Positions 9,654-19,451 of a stretch of DNA of 64,000 nucleotides are shown piece after piece. The position numbers were made by a program, and so were the translations under genes. The notes beneath the pieces were generated by a model. It was given only the letters and a program-made list of their open reading frames with translations, had not been told where the DNA came from and searched no databases. The stretch spans positions 1 through 64,000 of the forward strand of contig DSBV01000126.1 of assembly GCA_011045955.1 (NCBI GenBank). The letters are read 5' to 3'. The DNA comes from Bacteroidales bacterium (lineage in GTDB: Bacteria; Bacteroidota; Bacteroidia; Bacteroidales; Tenuifilaceae). How positions within the stretch are numbered: the stretch's first letter is position 1; each line of letters starts with the position of its first letter.

Positions 9654-9671
9654 CGGGCTAATTTTTTGGGA

Positions 9672-11471
9672 ATGAAGGGTATCAGAAACATCGCAATAAT
9701 TGCGCACGTCGATCACGGTAAAACCACGCTGGTCGATAAAATGATTATACAAGGAAAACTGTTCAAGGATCACGACACACCTGGCGAGCTGATTTTGGAC
9801 AGTAACGATTTGGAGCGTGAGCGTGGCATAACCATTCTGGCCAAGAACGTGTCGGTAAACTACAAGGGCTACAAAATCAATATAATTGACACACCTGGCC
9901 ATAGCGATTTTGGAGGTGAGGTTGAGCGTGTTCTAAACATGGCCAATGGCGTTCTACTTCTTGTAGATGCCTTTGAAGGCACCATGCCCCAAACCCGTTT
10001 TGTTCTGCAAAAAGCCTTAGCCACAGGCTTAAAACCCATTTTGGTGATAAACAAGGTTGATAAGCCAAACTGTCGCCCCGAGGAGGTTCAGGAACAGGTT
10101 TACGAGCTGATGTTCAGCCTCGATGCCTCAGAGGAGCAGCTTGAATTCCCCACTATATACGGAAGCGCAAAACAGGGATGGATGAGCAATGACTGGCGTA
10201 AGCCATCGGCCGACATCATCCCGCTGCTTGATTGTATCATTGACTATGTGCCTGCTCCTAAACAGCTTAAAGGCACACCCCAGCTGCTTATTACCTCACT
10301 CGATTACTCAAGCTATGTTGGCCGTATAGCCATTGGCAAGCTGCACAGGGGAACCCTAAGGGCTGGCCAAAATGTTTCGTTAGCCAAGCGCAACGGCCAA
10401 GTAATTCGTACAAAGATCAAGGAACTACTGGTGTTCGAAGGTCTCGAACGCAAAAAGGTTGATGAGGTAAGTTCAGGCGATATTTGCGCACTTGTTGGCA
10501 TAGAAGGGTTTGACATTGGCGATACCGTAGCCGATTACGAAAACCCAGAACCACTTCCTACCATTGCCGTTGATGAGCCTACCATGAGCATGCTCTTCAC
10601 CATTAACAACTCACCATTTTTCGGTCGCGATGGGAAATACGTTACCTCGCGCCAGCTTAAGGACAGGCTGATGCAAGAACTTGAAAAAAATCTTGCCCTT
10701 AGAGTTGAGGGAACCGATTCGGCCGATTCCTTTACCGTTTACGGACGTGGAGTGCTTCACCTTTCAGTGCTTATTGAAACCATGCGTCGCGAAGGATACG
10801 AACTACAGGTTGGTCAGCCCAAGGTAATTATAAAGGAGATAGATGGTGTTAAGCATGAACCTATTGAGTACTTAACCATTGATGTACCTGAGGATTTATC
10901 GGGTAAGGCCATTGAACAGGTAACCCGCCGCAAGGGAATACTAATCTCCATGGATCGCCGCCACGACCGTGTTCATCTTGAGTTTGAGATACCCTCACGC
11001 GGCAATATTGGGCTCCGAAACATCATTCTTACGGCCACTGCCGGCGAAGCCATCATGGCTCACCGCTTTAAGGCATTTGAGCCCTACCGGGGCGAGATTG
11101 AAACCCGAACCAATGGTTCACTTATTGCCATGGAGAGCGGCACTGCTTATGCTTACGCCTTGGGCAAGCTACAGGACAGGGGCAGGTTCTTTATCGATGA
11201 GCATGAGGAGGTTTACACAGGCCAAGTGGTTGGCGAGAATAACCGCTCAGGCGATATTGTGGTTAACGTTACCAAGTCCAAAAAACTAACCAACATGCGT
11301 GCTTCGGGTTCCGACGAAAAAATCTTCTTAGCCCCACCCATCAGGTTTAGCCTTGAGGAGGCCCTTGAGTACATTCAGGAAGACGAATACGTTGAGATTA
11401 CCCCTAAAGCCATACGCCTACGGAAAATCTACCTCGACGAAAACGAGCGTAAACGTAGGGCTAAAGCATAG
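9672..11471 (+). CDS. typA: Translational GTPase TypA/BipA
   Basis: A 599-residue ribosome-associated GTPase of the EF-G-like family, involved in 50S assembly and stress growth. G-domain motifs: AHVDHGKTT (G1), ERGITI (G2), [14 protein letters not shown] (G3), NKVD (G4). Domains II, III and V and the TypA C-terminal domain follow ([33 protein letters not shown]), giving the normal full length. ATG 9672 ([12 protein letters not shown]) replaces the TTG of the ORF track. Confidence 0.97.
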   Translation: MKGIRNIAIIAHVDHGKTTLVDKMIIQGKLFKDHDTPGELILDSNDLERERGITILAKNVSVNYKGYKINIIDTPGHSDFGGEVERVLNMANGVLLLVDAFEGTMPQTRFVLQKALATGLKPILVINKVDKPNCRPEEVQEQVYELMFSLDASEEQLEFPTIYGSAKQGWMSNDWRKPSADIIPLLDCIIDYVPAPKQLKGTPQLLITSLDYSSYVGRIAIGKLHRGTLRAGQNVSLAKRNGQVIRTKIKELLVFEGLERKKVDEVSSGDICALVGIEGFDIGDTVADYENPEPLPTIAVDEPTMSMLFTINNSPFFGRDGKYVTSRQLKDRLMQELEKNLALRVEGTDSADSFTVYGRGVLHLSVLIETMRREGYELQVGQPKVIIKEIDGVKHEPIEYLTIDVPEDLSGKAIEQVTRRKGILISMDRRHDRVHLEFEIPSRGNIGLRNIILTATAGEAIMAHRFKAFEPYRGEIETRTNGSLIAMESGTAYAYALGKLQDRGRFFIDEHEEVYTGQVVGENNRSGDIVVNVTKSKKLTNMRASGSDEKIFLAPPIRFSLEEALEYIQEDEYVEITPKAIRLRKIYLDENERKRRAKA

Positions 11472-11508
11472 CGTAACGGTACTTTTTTGATGAATATTTT
11501 TAACTTTT

Positions 11509-11538
11509 TTTGGGTTGATTTGATTTTTTATAACTTTG
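11509..11538 (+). promoter_or_regulatory. Promoter of the yceD-rpmF-plsX-fabH operon
   Basis: TTTG (11509-11512), 18-base spacer, TAACTTTG (11531-11538), about 20 bases before the GTG start of the first gene. Confidence 0.7.
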
Positions 11539-11558
11539 CACGTTGATTTTGTGAGAAA

Positions 11559-12089
11559 GTGGCAAGCATTTTAGGCGCATACTCAATTAGTTACAAGGGA
11601 CTTAAACTTGGTAAACACTCGTTTGATTTTGAAATAAACAACGATTTTTTTGCTGAGTTCCCTGAGGGTGAGGTTAAGGAAGGCACGCTCACAGCAAAAG
11701 TTATGATGAACAAGCAGAACAACCTGCTTGAATTTGACATAGTGATAAAAGGAAAGGTAAAGGTTACCTGCGATAGGTGCTTGGAACAATTTTTCCTGCC
11801 AATTGAGTACAAGGGTTTTCTGGTGGCAAAAATTGGAAATGAGGAAGTTGAGGACCAAGCCGATATAATCTTCCTAACCGAGGATGACCACGAGGTAAAC
11901 CTTGCCCAGTACCTGTACGAGAGCATTCACCTAAGCTTACCGCTTAAGCGGTATCATGGGTTAAAAGGATCCAGCATTGAGGATTGCGACCAGGAAATGC
12001 TAAAGTACATCAAGTTTGAAGACGACGACCAGGCTGAGATTGACCCTCGCTGGCAGGCTTTAAAGGATATGTTGAACAATAATAACTAA
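11559..12089 (+). CDS. DUF177/YceD family protein
   Basis: A 176-residue protein of the YceD/DUF177 family, linked in other bacteria to 23S rRNA accumulation and usually encoded just before rpmF, as here. The CDRCLEQF motif with the following acidic stretch (ADIIFLTEDDHEVNLAQYLYESIHLSLP) is the family core. The start is GTG (VASILGAYSISYKG), fitting the promoter about 20 bases upstream; there is no ATG in a better position. First gene of the lipid/ribosome operon. Confidence 0.85.
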   Translation: MASILGAYSISYKGLKLGKHSFDFEINNDFFAEFPEGEVKEGTLTAKVMMNKQNNLLEFDIVIKGKVKVTCDRCLEQFFLPIEYKGFLVAKIGNEEVEDQADIIFLTEDDHEVNLAQYLYESIHLSLPLKRYHGLKGSSIEDCDQEMLKYIKFEDDDQAEIDPRWQALKDMLNNNN

Positions 12090-12114
12090 GTTGGACTATA
12101 TAATTTGTTGAAAA

Positions 12115-12300
12115 ATGGCACATCCGAAATCACGTATCTCTAAGCAGAGAAGGAACAAGCGTAGAACTCACTACAAGGCCGAAGCTCCAACCCTTGCAAC
12201 ATGCTCCAATTGCGGGGCAGCAGTTGAGTATCACAGGGTTTGCCCTGAGTGCGGCTATTACCGTGGTAAGTTAGCAATCGAGAAGGCAGTTAACGCCTAA
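12115..12300 (+). CDS. rpmF: 50S ribosomal protein L32
   Basis: A 61-residue protein with MAHPKSRISKQRRNKRRTH at the N-terminus and a CxxC...CxxC zinc ribbon (CSNCGAAVEYHRVCPECG), the classic zinc-binding form of L32. It lies 25 bases after the yceD homologue and 27 bases before plsX. Confidence 0.98.
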   Translation: MAHPKSRISKQRRNKRRTHYKAEAPTLATCSNCGAAVEYHRVCPECGYYRGKLAIEKAVNA

Positions 12301-12327
12301 AAATGTATTTCATAAACCCCTGCATTG

Positions 12328-13272
12328 ATGATTAGAATTGGCGTTGATGCAATGGGCGGCGATTTTGCACCCGATGCTGTTGTATCGGGTGCAGTTTTAG
12401 CCCTCAAGCATCTTAATGCCGATGAGCGCATTGTGCTTTTCGGTGACCAGCAAAGGATTCTTGAAATCCTTGCCCGTGAAAATGCAAATCCTACCGATTT
12501 TGATATAGTTCACACCTCTGAGGTGATTGAAATGGGCGATCACCCATCGAAAGCTTTTGCCAAGAAAACCGATTCCAGCATAGGTAAAGGCTTTATGGCT
12601 TTGGCTGCCGGCAAAATAGATGGTTTTGCCAGTGCAGGCAACACCGGAGCCATGATGGTTGGCGCTTTTATGGTAATTAAGCAAATTCCTGGTGTTATAC
12701 GCCCCGGTATTGCTGGATTTATTCCTGTTTCCGATAGTAAACTTAATGTAATTCTCGATGTGGGTTTAAACCCTGATTGCCGCCCCGACGTGCTTTACCA
12801 GTATGGTAAGCTGGGTTCAATATATGCCCGGCAGGTACTTGGCATTGAGAACCCAAGGGTTGCCCTACTGAATATTGGCGAGGAGGAGGAGAAAGGCAAT
12901 CTGGTAACCAAAAGTGCCTATGAGATGATGAAGGGCTCAACCGACTATAACTTTGTTGGAAACGTTGAGGGTCATCACTTATTCCACGATAAAAAGACCG
13001 ATGTGGTAGTTTGCGATGGGTTTGTGGGTAACGTGGTACTCAAGGAGGCTGAGGCTTTCTACCACCTGCTTAAAAAATTCAGCCCCGAAAATAAGTTCAT
13101 TGAGCGATTTAACTCCGAGAACTACGGCGGTACGCCAGTGCTTGGAGTTAATAAACCCCTTATAATTGCCCATGGAGCATCGAGCCCCGTGGCTATAATG
13201 AATATGATTAAACAAACCCGCGAGGTTATAATAACAAACCTTTGCGAAAAAATTAAACAAGCATTTATGTAG
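12328..13272 (+). CDS. plsX: Phosphate acyltransferase PlsX
   Basis: A 314-residue peripheral membrane enzyme that makes acyl-phosphate from acyl-ACP at the start of phospholipid synthesis. Family motifs include [34 protein letters not shown], and [16 protein letters not shown]. The ORF track begins with TTG directly before ATG; the ATG ([11 protein letters not shown]) is used. Located between rpmF and fabH, as in most bacteria. Confidence 0.97.
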   Translation: MIRIGVDAMGGDFAPDAVVSGAVLALKHLNADERIVLFGDQQRILEILARENANPTDFDIVHTSEVIEMGDHPSKAFAKKTDSSIGKGFMALAAGKIDGFASAGNTGAMMVGAFMVIKQIPGVIRPGIAGFIPVSDSKLNVILDVGLNPDCRPDVLYQYGKLGSIYARQVLGIENPRVALLNIGEEEEKGNLVTKSAYEMMKGSTDYNFVGNVEGHHLFHDKKTDVVVCDGFVGNVVLKEAEAFYHLLKKFSPENKFIERFNSENYGGTPVLGVNKPLIIAHGASSPVAIMNMIKQTREVIITNLCEKIKQAFM

Positions 13273-13274
13273 CT

Positions 13275-14282
13275 ATGGGAAAAATTACTGCCGCAATTAC
13301 TGGTGTTGGTGGATATGTTCCTGAATATATCCTCACCAACGAGGAGTTAAGTAGAATAGTCGATACCACCGATGAGTGGATTATGACCCGTATTGGTATT
13401 AAGGAGCGCCGAATACTGAAGGGCGAAGGGCTTGGAACTTCCGATATGGCAGTTCATGCCGTTAATGAGTTGCTCCGCAAAACCAACACCCACCCCGATG
13501 AGGTTGATATGCTTATTTGTGGCGTGGTTACCCCCGATATGCAATTCCCAGCAACCGCGAACATTATCAGCGATAAGTGCGGGATTAAGAATGCTTTTGG
13601 TTACGATATGAATGCTGGTTGTTCAAGCTTCCTGTATGCTCTGGTTACAGCATCAAAGTTTGTGGAGTCTGGTACGCATAAAAAGGTTGTGGTGGTTGGC
13701 GCCGACAAAATGTCGTCCATCACTGATTATACCGACCGCACCACCTGCCCTATCTTTGGTGACGGAGCTGGAGCTGTTCTGCTTGAGCCTAACTACGAAG
13801 GGTTTGGCGTTTTAGATGCCAAAATGCAGGTTGATGGGTCGGGCCGTAAACACCTGCATCAGGTAGCTGGCGGATCATGCTATCCCGCCTCGTTCGAAAC
13901 CGTAGCCAAGCGCCAGCACTTCATTTACCAGGAAGGGCAACCCGTGTTCAAAGCTGCCATTTCCAACATGGCCGACGTGTCGGTTGAGATGATGGAGCGC
14001 AACAATATCAAGCCTGAGGATTTGGCTTGGCTTGTTCCCCACCAGGCAAACATGCGAATTATTGAAGCAACTGCAAATCGCATGGGAATTGACAAGGATA
14101 AGGTGATGATTAATATTCAGCGCTACGGTAACACAACCAGCGCCACCATTCCGCTATGCCTCTGGGAGTGGGAATCGAAACTTCGTAAGGGCGATAATAT
14201 TATTATTGCAACCTTTGGAGCAGGGTTTACCTGGGGTGCAGCTTATGTGAAATGGGCATATGATAGCAATAAAATCGCTTAG
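13275..14282 (+). CDS. fabH: Beta-ketoacyl-ACP synthase III
   Basis: A 335-residue condensing enzyme that starts fatty acid synthesis by joining acetyl-CoA (or a branched primer) to malonyl-ACP. The Cys-His-Asn triad is visible: [11 protein letters not shown] (Cys), [12 protein letters not shown] (His) and [11 protein letters not shown] (Asn). It begins 2 bases after the plsX stop and ends the operon before a terminator. Confidence 0.96.
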   Translation: MGKITAAITGVGGYVPEYILTNEELSRIVDTTDEWIMTRIGIKERRILKGEGLGTSDMAVHAVNELLRKTNTHPDEVDMLICGVVTPDMQFPATANIISDKCGIKNAFGYDMNAGCSSFLYALVTASKFVESGTHKKVVVVGADKMSSITDYTDRTTCPIFGDGAGAVLLEPNYEGFGVLDAKMQVDGSGRKHLHQVAGGSCYPASFETVAKRQHFIYQEGQPVFKAAISNMADVSVEMMERNNIKPEDLAWLVPHQANMRIIEATANRMGIDKDKVMINIQRYGNTTSATIPLCLWEWESKLRKGDNIIIATFGAGFTWGAAYVKWAYDSNKIA

Positions 14283-14299
14283 TAAAATATTTTTTCCAA

Positions 14300-14328
14300 C
14301 AAAAAGCCAGGTTTAGCCCGGCTTTTTT
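14300..14328. terminator. Terminator after fabH
   Basis: AAAAAGCCAGG-tttag-CCCGGCTTTTTT forms an 11-position stem with one A/C mismatch followed by a T tract. It lies between fabH and the convergent FMN-binding pseudogene and may serve both. Confidence 0.8.
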
Positions 14329-14352
14329 ATTATTTGGTGTTATAGTCTAACA

Positions 14353-14879
14353 TTACTGATGCAGTATTTCCTGAAGTTTTCGGGTTTTATCAATTACATC
14401 ATCTGTTAAACGATGGACCGAAGTGGTAGCGCCAGATATTGCATCAATTTCGTTGCCTACCGTCAGCGTTTTTTCCCATTTTAGCCAACAAATTGATTTA
14501 ACCAACTCTTTAGGGTGATTTCCTGGCCGTAAGTGGCCTCAAAGTTATAAATTTGAATTAAGAGAATTTTACCCGACTTGTCGAAAAGGATAAAGTAATC
14601 AAAGTACTCTGACCCAACTACATTACGCATATCATCCGAAGCCTTGCAACCTTCGGTTCTACATGTAAATACCCTTCCTACATAGGAAAACGAAACCGGG
14701 TTAGCATTGGTATAGGTGAAGAATTTACCTGTTATATAGGCCGTTACCTCCTTGGCAGTGGGCGTTTGACTCCCGCTAATTCTCTTAGCCTCCCTACTAA
14801 GCTGTTTGGGCTCAAAGTTGATTTCAGAACCAACCTGCAAGTCCAATAAAACCGCCAAAAATGCCATCAAAAGTTTCAT
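14353..14879 (-). pseudogene. FMN-binding domain protein, broken by a frameshift
   Basis: The ORF track shows only 132 residues (14481-14879) that stop after SWLNQFVG. Reading on in another frame gives WLKWEKTLTVGNEIDAISGATTSVHRLTDDV... to a stop at 14353-14355. SGATTS is the flavinylation-type motif (S/DGATxS) of FMN-binding domains, where Thr carries covalent FMN, so one gene of about 176 codons has lost reading frame near 14481-14495; 527 bases is one short of a multiple of three. A signal-like N-terminus (MKLLMAFLAVLLDLQVGS) and two Cys in FTCRTEGCKAS suggest an extracytoplasmic redox protein. It starts 9 bases after the end of the porin gene, so both formed an operon. Confidence 0.85.
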
Positions 14880-14888
14880 ACAGCAAGA

Positions 14889-16094
14889 TTAAAAATTCAC
14901 TCCGATACCCGCTTTAAATGTCTTGCTAAAGGAATTTTCGGCTTTGGATTTATAGAACTGTAAATCGGCCTTAAGCACTACTCCTCTTTCTAAAGCGTAG
15001 GTCAAGCCTGTGGTGATGATAGTATTACTATAGCCTTGATTTGTTACAACTGGTTCCTCAACTGAATGGTGAGTGTTTTAAGCCTCATAACGAATAAAGA
15101 GCATTAAGCTTTGCTTAGTGTCAGCCAACAAGTGAAATATATCATAACCAACCTCAACATAGGAACCGAGCATAGCGCTTCCTAAATCGTTAAATTTGGT
15201 ACCAGTCTTGGTAAATACATTATACTCATTGGTATTAGAAAGTGAAATGTAGTAAAGTTGGCCTGTAAACTTAACGCCTTTGAAATTGTAAAGAGTATCT
15301 AAACCAACCATTGATATTCCAACAACTGATGAGTCGGCCTTTTGGATTTTTGCGAGGCTATCCTTACTGAGGTTCGAGAAAAGTTTACTATTCGATTTTC
15401 CAAAATAGCCCGATAATCCAAGATTAAGATTTCTAACCCCATAAAACTCCAATTTACCAGTAAATGCAGGCTGGTTCATGTATGCCTTTGAGGCTTTTCG
15501 ACGGCCCTCCCTAAGTCCCTTACTACCGGAAAACATGGCATTGGTTCCATCGTAACCGTTTAATCCGTTTACTACATAGAGCTGATACCGGGTTTTGGCC
15601 CGAGAAATATTCCCCTGAAAGCCTAGCCCTACCTCGCGCCAGGTTGTAGGCGCAATCTTATTATCGATAATCGGACGTTCAACCCGATTAAAAGCGGTTG
15701 ACTCATGGTACTCGTTAATAATACCCATTGGCATTAGTAATACTCCAGCTCTAAAATTTGCGTACTTGTTTATCCTATGCTGAATAAACATCTGCTCAAC
15801 CCAAACCTCCCTTGCATACTCAATTTCAACCTCGGTCACAAACTGGGTTTTGCTAGAAAAATTATACCCAAAGAATAGAACCATGCGGTGGACATCGAGC
15901 GTACCAAGGGTGTGGATGTTGCTCTTTAACGGTTGATTGTAGTGAACCTCGCCATATCACCCAATTTGAAGACCCGGTTTACTGCTCATTAGTACTTGAG
16001 CAGTATTTTGCTGCTGATAGGGAATGGTATCGGTTTGGGCCTTAAGACCAAACGAAATCAAAAGAAAACCAAATACATACAAAACTCTTTTCAT
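14889..16094 (-). pseudogene. Outer-membrane porin (phosphate-selective porin O/P-like), two in-frame stops
   Basis: The ORF track lists only 15078-15884. Reading the same frame further upstream gives a signal peptide (MKRVLYVFGFLLISFGLKAQ) starting at 16094, then ...KPGLQIG, TGA (15957-15959, codon 46), YGEVHYNQPLKSNIHTLG and the listed ORF. After its TAA (15078-15080, codon 339) the frame continues NTHHSVEEPV...GLTYALERGVVLKADLQFY and ends KAGIGVNF, a typical barrel C-terminus, at 14889. The total of 402 codons is normal for this porin type and there is no frameshift. Likely ancestral codons are Gly at the TGA and Tyr at the TAA, each one substitution away. Substrate unknown; together with the FMN-binding gene it looks like a lost envelope redox or uptake module. 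Confidence 0.87.
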
Positions 16095-16909
16095 AACGGT
16101 ATTATTGATTAATTGTTTTCGCTGTAATTTATTTAGAGTAATTCTATTTTGTGTAAGAATTGTATTGCTTTTATCAATCTGCGCTATTTAGAATAGTGAC
16201 TCCAATAACATTCTGATCTTGCTAAATGATAACGTTCTAAGTGTAAAGTAATCAGGAGGTTTTGTTTGTGTTCTAATGTTTTAACTATCAACTAAACAAA
16301 TAACACAGCGTTACACAGTGAAAATCAATATTATCTGCGAAATCTGCGTTCCATTCCAGATCACGAAATACTATTCCTGTCATTCCGAGCCCGATATATC
16401 GGGATAAACTAAGTTTTATTTGATATTTAAAGGGGTAAAGCTTTGGCTATTACATCTCTTTAGCGCGCGTCTCCAGACGCGTGCGTTCACTCTACTAATC
16501 GCCCTGTAGGGGCAAATCAAGTTAGCACAAGGTTTTAACCCTGGGTATTGTAGTATTCCATGTATTTGGCAATGCACGAATTGGATAAACCAAAGAGCCA
16601 GAATGAATCGTTGCTTCGCAAAAGGGAAAGTATGGCAAAGAGCGATTTTAGGGAAAATCATTCGAAAAGGGAATAAGGCTTGAAGGCACAAAGAGATGTT
16701 TCGGCTTGAGTCAATCCCGATATATCGTTAGCTCAGCATAACAGAGAGATGTTTCAGCGGGGTTTATCCCGACAAATCAGGATTCAATGTGACAAATATC
16801 ACTAACCAAACGATATTGATAATGTATTCTGGGATGGAGACTATTCGATATTCGATAACTTAAGGGGTTATACATTATTACCCCTTTATGAATGATGTAG
16901 CTAAAAATT
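16095..16909. repeat. Intergenic repeat patch 2
   Basis: An 815-base gap. It holds ACACAGCGTTACACAGTG...ATCTGCGTTCCATTCC (about 16300-16358), a CCCGATATATCGGG palindrome (16390-16403), copy 1 of the ~245 bp element (16460-16705), a partial CCCGATATATCG palindrome (about 16727-16738) and a degenerate CCCGACAAATCAGG (about 16769-16782). The 91-residue minus ORF inside is a by-product of the repeat. Confidence 0.75.
16460..16705 (+). repeat. ~245 bp dispersed element, copy 1
   Basis: Begins TAGCGCGCGTCTCCAGACGCG and runs through GCCCTGTAGGGGC, AAGGTTTTAACCCTGGG, ATAAACCAAAGAGC and CTTCGCAAAAGGG to AAAGAGATGTTTCGG. It aligns by eye, in the same orientation, with 50700-50949 and 51042-51270, and is the most diverged copy. 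Confidence 0.75.
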
Positions 16910-19267
16910 CTATTTCTGCCTAAAAATACCAAGTACCCCAATTATACTTCCAGCGTCAGAGGTTAATGGGTATAAGCTTACTGAGCCTTTCATTTCCTGA
17001 CTGTTGGCAAAGGTGAGTAAAATCTTGCGGTTAACTACCGGGCTTTTCCTGCGGGCAACATCCTCGGTTAAATCCCAAAGTTTACGAGCAGTATCCTCTG
17101 GCAGGAGGTCAAATTCATTCAACCCAATTGCCTCCTCGACTGAGGTTATGCCAAGCAGCTGAACCAGTGAATTGCTAATCCGGCGGTAGCGGCCATCGGC
17201 ATCCTTCTGGAAAATTAAATCGCTAGAGTTGAGCAAAAGGCTTTCGAGTATGGTTTTATCTTCGCGGAGCTGAGCCTGGATGGCATCCTGTTCATGGCGT
17301 TTACGCTCCATCTGCTCCTGGGTGGCGTGGAGCTCCTCCATGTTCTGGCGCATTTCTTCCTCCTGTGCGCGCATTTCTTCAGCTTGCTGTTGGGTTTGGG
17401 ATAATAGCTGAGCTGTACGCATGTTTATTTTAACGCTTGCAAGGGTTGCGGCAATGCTAGCAGCTAACTTCTCAATAAAATCTACTTGATATTCCTGGTA
17501 TGGTGTAAAGGTTGCAAGTTCAACCACACCCTGAACAATATCGTTAGCAATTAGGGGAACAATAAGAACGCATCGCGGATTTTCCTCGCCCAGTCCTGAG
17601 GTTATCTTTATATAATCGCGCGGAACATCAACCATAAAAATTGTTTTCTTCTCAACGTAGCATCGCCCAACGAGCCCCTCGTTTGGCAGAATAGTTTTTT
17701 CCATCAACTTTCGGCGGTTATACGCGTAGCATGCAGTCATTTCAAGAACTGGATTGTTGGGGTCGTTCTCGCTTACAATAAACATACCCCCCTGAATTGA
17801 GCCGGTGTAACTTACCAGATTCTTAATAATCAGATAGGAAAGCTCGGTGATATTGTCGTTATGCTGACGGAGAACTTCACCGAAAAGCGCCATGCCTTGG
17901 GTAGCCCATATTTGCTGTTGTTCTTCTTCCTTGCGTTTTTCCTCTAGCTCACGCGCCTTAATTAAGCTCCTTTGCATCTCCGTTAATGCTTTACCTAGCT
18001 TGTCCTTCTCGCTAAGCAGTTTGAATTCGGTATCGAGTTTTCCCTCACCAATTTCGCGGGCAAATTGTTCGGTATAGTTTAATCCGTCAATTAGCTTGTT
18101 AGCCGAGTGCGACATCTCCTCCAGCTCATCGCCTGTATGCAGATATATCTTTTTATTAATATCTATATCGCCCTGAGCTATACTGTTAAGTAACTCAGTG
18201 GTGCGCTTTATGGGTTTTGAAATTCGAGCTGATATATACCAAATGGCCAAAGCTTGTAATATAATACCCAATATAAAAACAAGAATTGTGAAAAATACTG
18301 ACCTGCGGGCATCTTTAACAATCTCCGTCATGGGAATGGAAAGTATAAGCCCCCATGCGTTGGGCGATTCGCCTGGCTGCAAAATGCTTATTATATTTAG
18401 GTATTCCATCCCTGTGTTGTTAGAGAAAAAGAAATGGTTTTGCTTATCTTTTACCTTTTGGGTAAGGTTAAACCTGGACTCTAGCTCAGGGTAAATATTT
18501 GTAAAGTATTCCTTAGCATTTTCAGGGTTTGAATCGGCAATTATACGGCCATCGCCTGCAATTAGGCTTACATTTGTACCCGGGTAGGGTTTAATTTTTT
18601 CAATATCGGCTTGGAACTTTTCCAATGAGATATCAACGCCTCCGAGTCCAGCAAATTTACCATTTACCCTAATCGGCACGCTTAAGCTGGTTGCCAGCAC
18701 TTCTTTACCACCAAACTCAAAGGTGTACGGATCGAGCAGCATCTCACAGTTGCAGATTTTTGATGCGTAGTAGTTGCTGGTTACAATATCACCTGTAATG
18801 TTTTTATGCTCAATATCAATGCCTATCTGTCCGTTGCTCAGGTATGCAGTTACAGAGCGCCTACCGTAGTTCTTTGTATAATCAGGGCGGAACGCAAAGT
18901 ATTCCACTGTGTACCATATTGTTAAGTATCGAGGGTTATTTGATACCTGATTCCGTAAGATATTGAAAAATATGGAATCGAGAGTAACAGTGTCGAATCT
19001 GGGGTAGATGTAAAGGGCGTGCGCCAGGGCCCTTGAAAACCCCATATCCAAATCGAGTTCCGATTTTAAACGGAAAGCCGATTTTTGGGCTTCGGCCTGT
19101 GCTATCTTTATGGCATTATCGCGAGCAATACTGTTCACCCTTATGCTTATGAATGAACCAATTACAATCATTATTGCTACCGAGGTGGTTAAAACCCATA
19201 GCAGAAGCTTGGCGCCAATCCGCATCCTTATTTTGTCGGTACTAATGTTTAATTTTCCAATTCTCAT
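16910..19267 (-). CDS. Membrane sensor: Cache-HAMP-GAF-PAS, no output domain
   Basis: A 785-residue protein counted from the ATG giving MRIGKLNISTDKIRMRIG; the upstream TTG/ATG codons of the ORF track add 29 residues of unlikely sequence. Order: TM1 (LLLWVLTTSVAIMIVIGSFI), a large extracytoplasmic Cache sensor, TM2 (VFFTILVFILGIILQALAIWYI), HAMP (ARISKPIKRTTELLNSIAQGD), coiled coil, GAF (ESLSYLI-type region through GLVGRCYVEKKTIFMVDVP), a Gln/Glu-rich coiled coil and a C-terminal PAS. It ends with the PAS (IIGVLGIFRQK); no kinase, cyclase or MCP domain follows. It is divergent from the TPR/PP2C gene, and the pair may work together; that link is inference from position. Confidence 0.85.
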   Translation of the reverse strand: MRIGKLNISTDKIRMRIGAKLLLWVLTTSVAIMIVIGSFISIRVNSIARDNAIKIAQAEAQKSAFRLKSELDLDMGFSRALAHALYIYPRFDTVTLDSIFFNILRNQVSNNPRYLTIWYTVEYFAFRPDYTKNYGRRSVTAYLSNGQIGIDIEHKNITGDIVTSNYYASKICNCEMLLDPYTFEFGGKEVLATSLSVPIRVNGKFAGLGGVDISLEKFQADIEKIKPYPGTNVSLIAGDGRIIADSNPENAKEYFTNIYPELESRFNLTQKVKDKQNHFFFSNNTGMEYLNIISILQPGESPNAWGLILSIPMTEIVKDARRSVFFTILVFILGIILQALAIWYISARISKPIKRTTELLNSIAQGDIDINKKIYLHTGDELEEMSHSANKLIDGLNYTEQFAREIGEGKLDTEFKLLSEKDKLGKALTEMQRSLIKARELEEKRKEEEQQQIWATQGMALFGEVLRQHNDNITELSYLIIKNLVSYTGSIQGGMFIVSENDPNNPVLEMTACYAYNRRKLMEKTILPNEGLVGRCYVEKKTIFMVDVPRDYIKITSGLGEENPRCVLIVPLIANDIVQGVVELATFTPYQEYQVDFIEKLAASIAATLASVKINMRTAQLLSQTQQQAEEMRAQEEEMRQNMEELHATQEQMERKRHEQDAIQAQLREDKTILESLLLNSSDLIFQKDADGRYRRISNSLVQLLGITSVEEAIGLNEFDLLPEDTARKLWDLTEDVARRKSPVVNRKILLTFANSQEMKGSVSLYPLTSDAGSIIGVLGIFRQK

Positions 19268-19451
19268 GTTACCAGTATGTTTTACGGTTACAATTTTAAT
19301 GGTAAAACCGCACAATCGTTTGCAATGGTTAAAAATACGAAAATGTTTTAGCACAATACAATTTTTTCAAAATTTCGTAATAGTTCACCGGTAAAAAATT
19401 AGCCCATCAATTTTTTTTGGTAAATTGCTCCAGGTTGAACAGGTCAGCACC

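Noticed and set aside
9651-9671. TTG start of the typA ORF
   Set aside because: Same reason: inside TAACTTTG; ATG 9672 gives the family N-terminus.
15957-15959. TGA in the porin read as selenocysteine or as glycine by an altered code
   Set aside because: The next lesion in the same gene is TAA, the TGA in tsaC sits at a Trp position, and intact genes here (for example 19452-21743) end with TGA. No consistent recoding fits, and no SECIS-like element was seen.
16416-16691. Small minus-strand ORFs in the 245-bp element (also 50711-50983 and 50980-51189) as genes
   Set aside because: They share KPW(A)KLICPYRAVNARVW-like text only because the DNA repeat is conserved; no start signal, signal peptide or family is evident.
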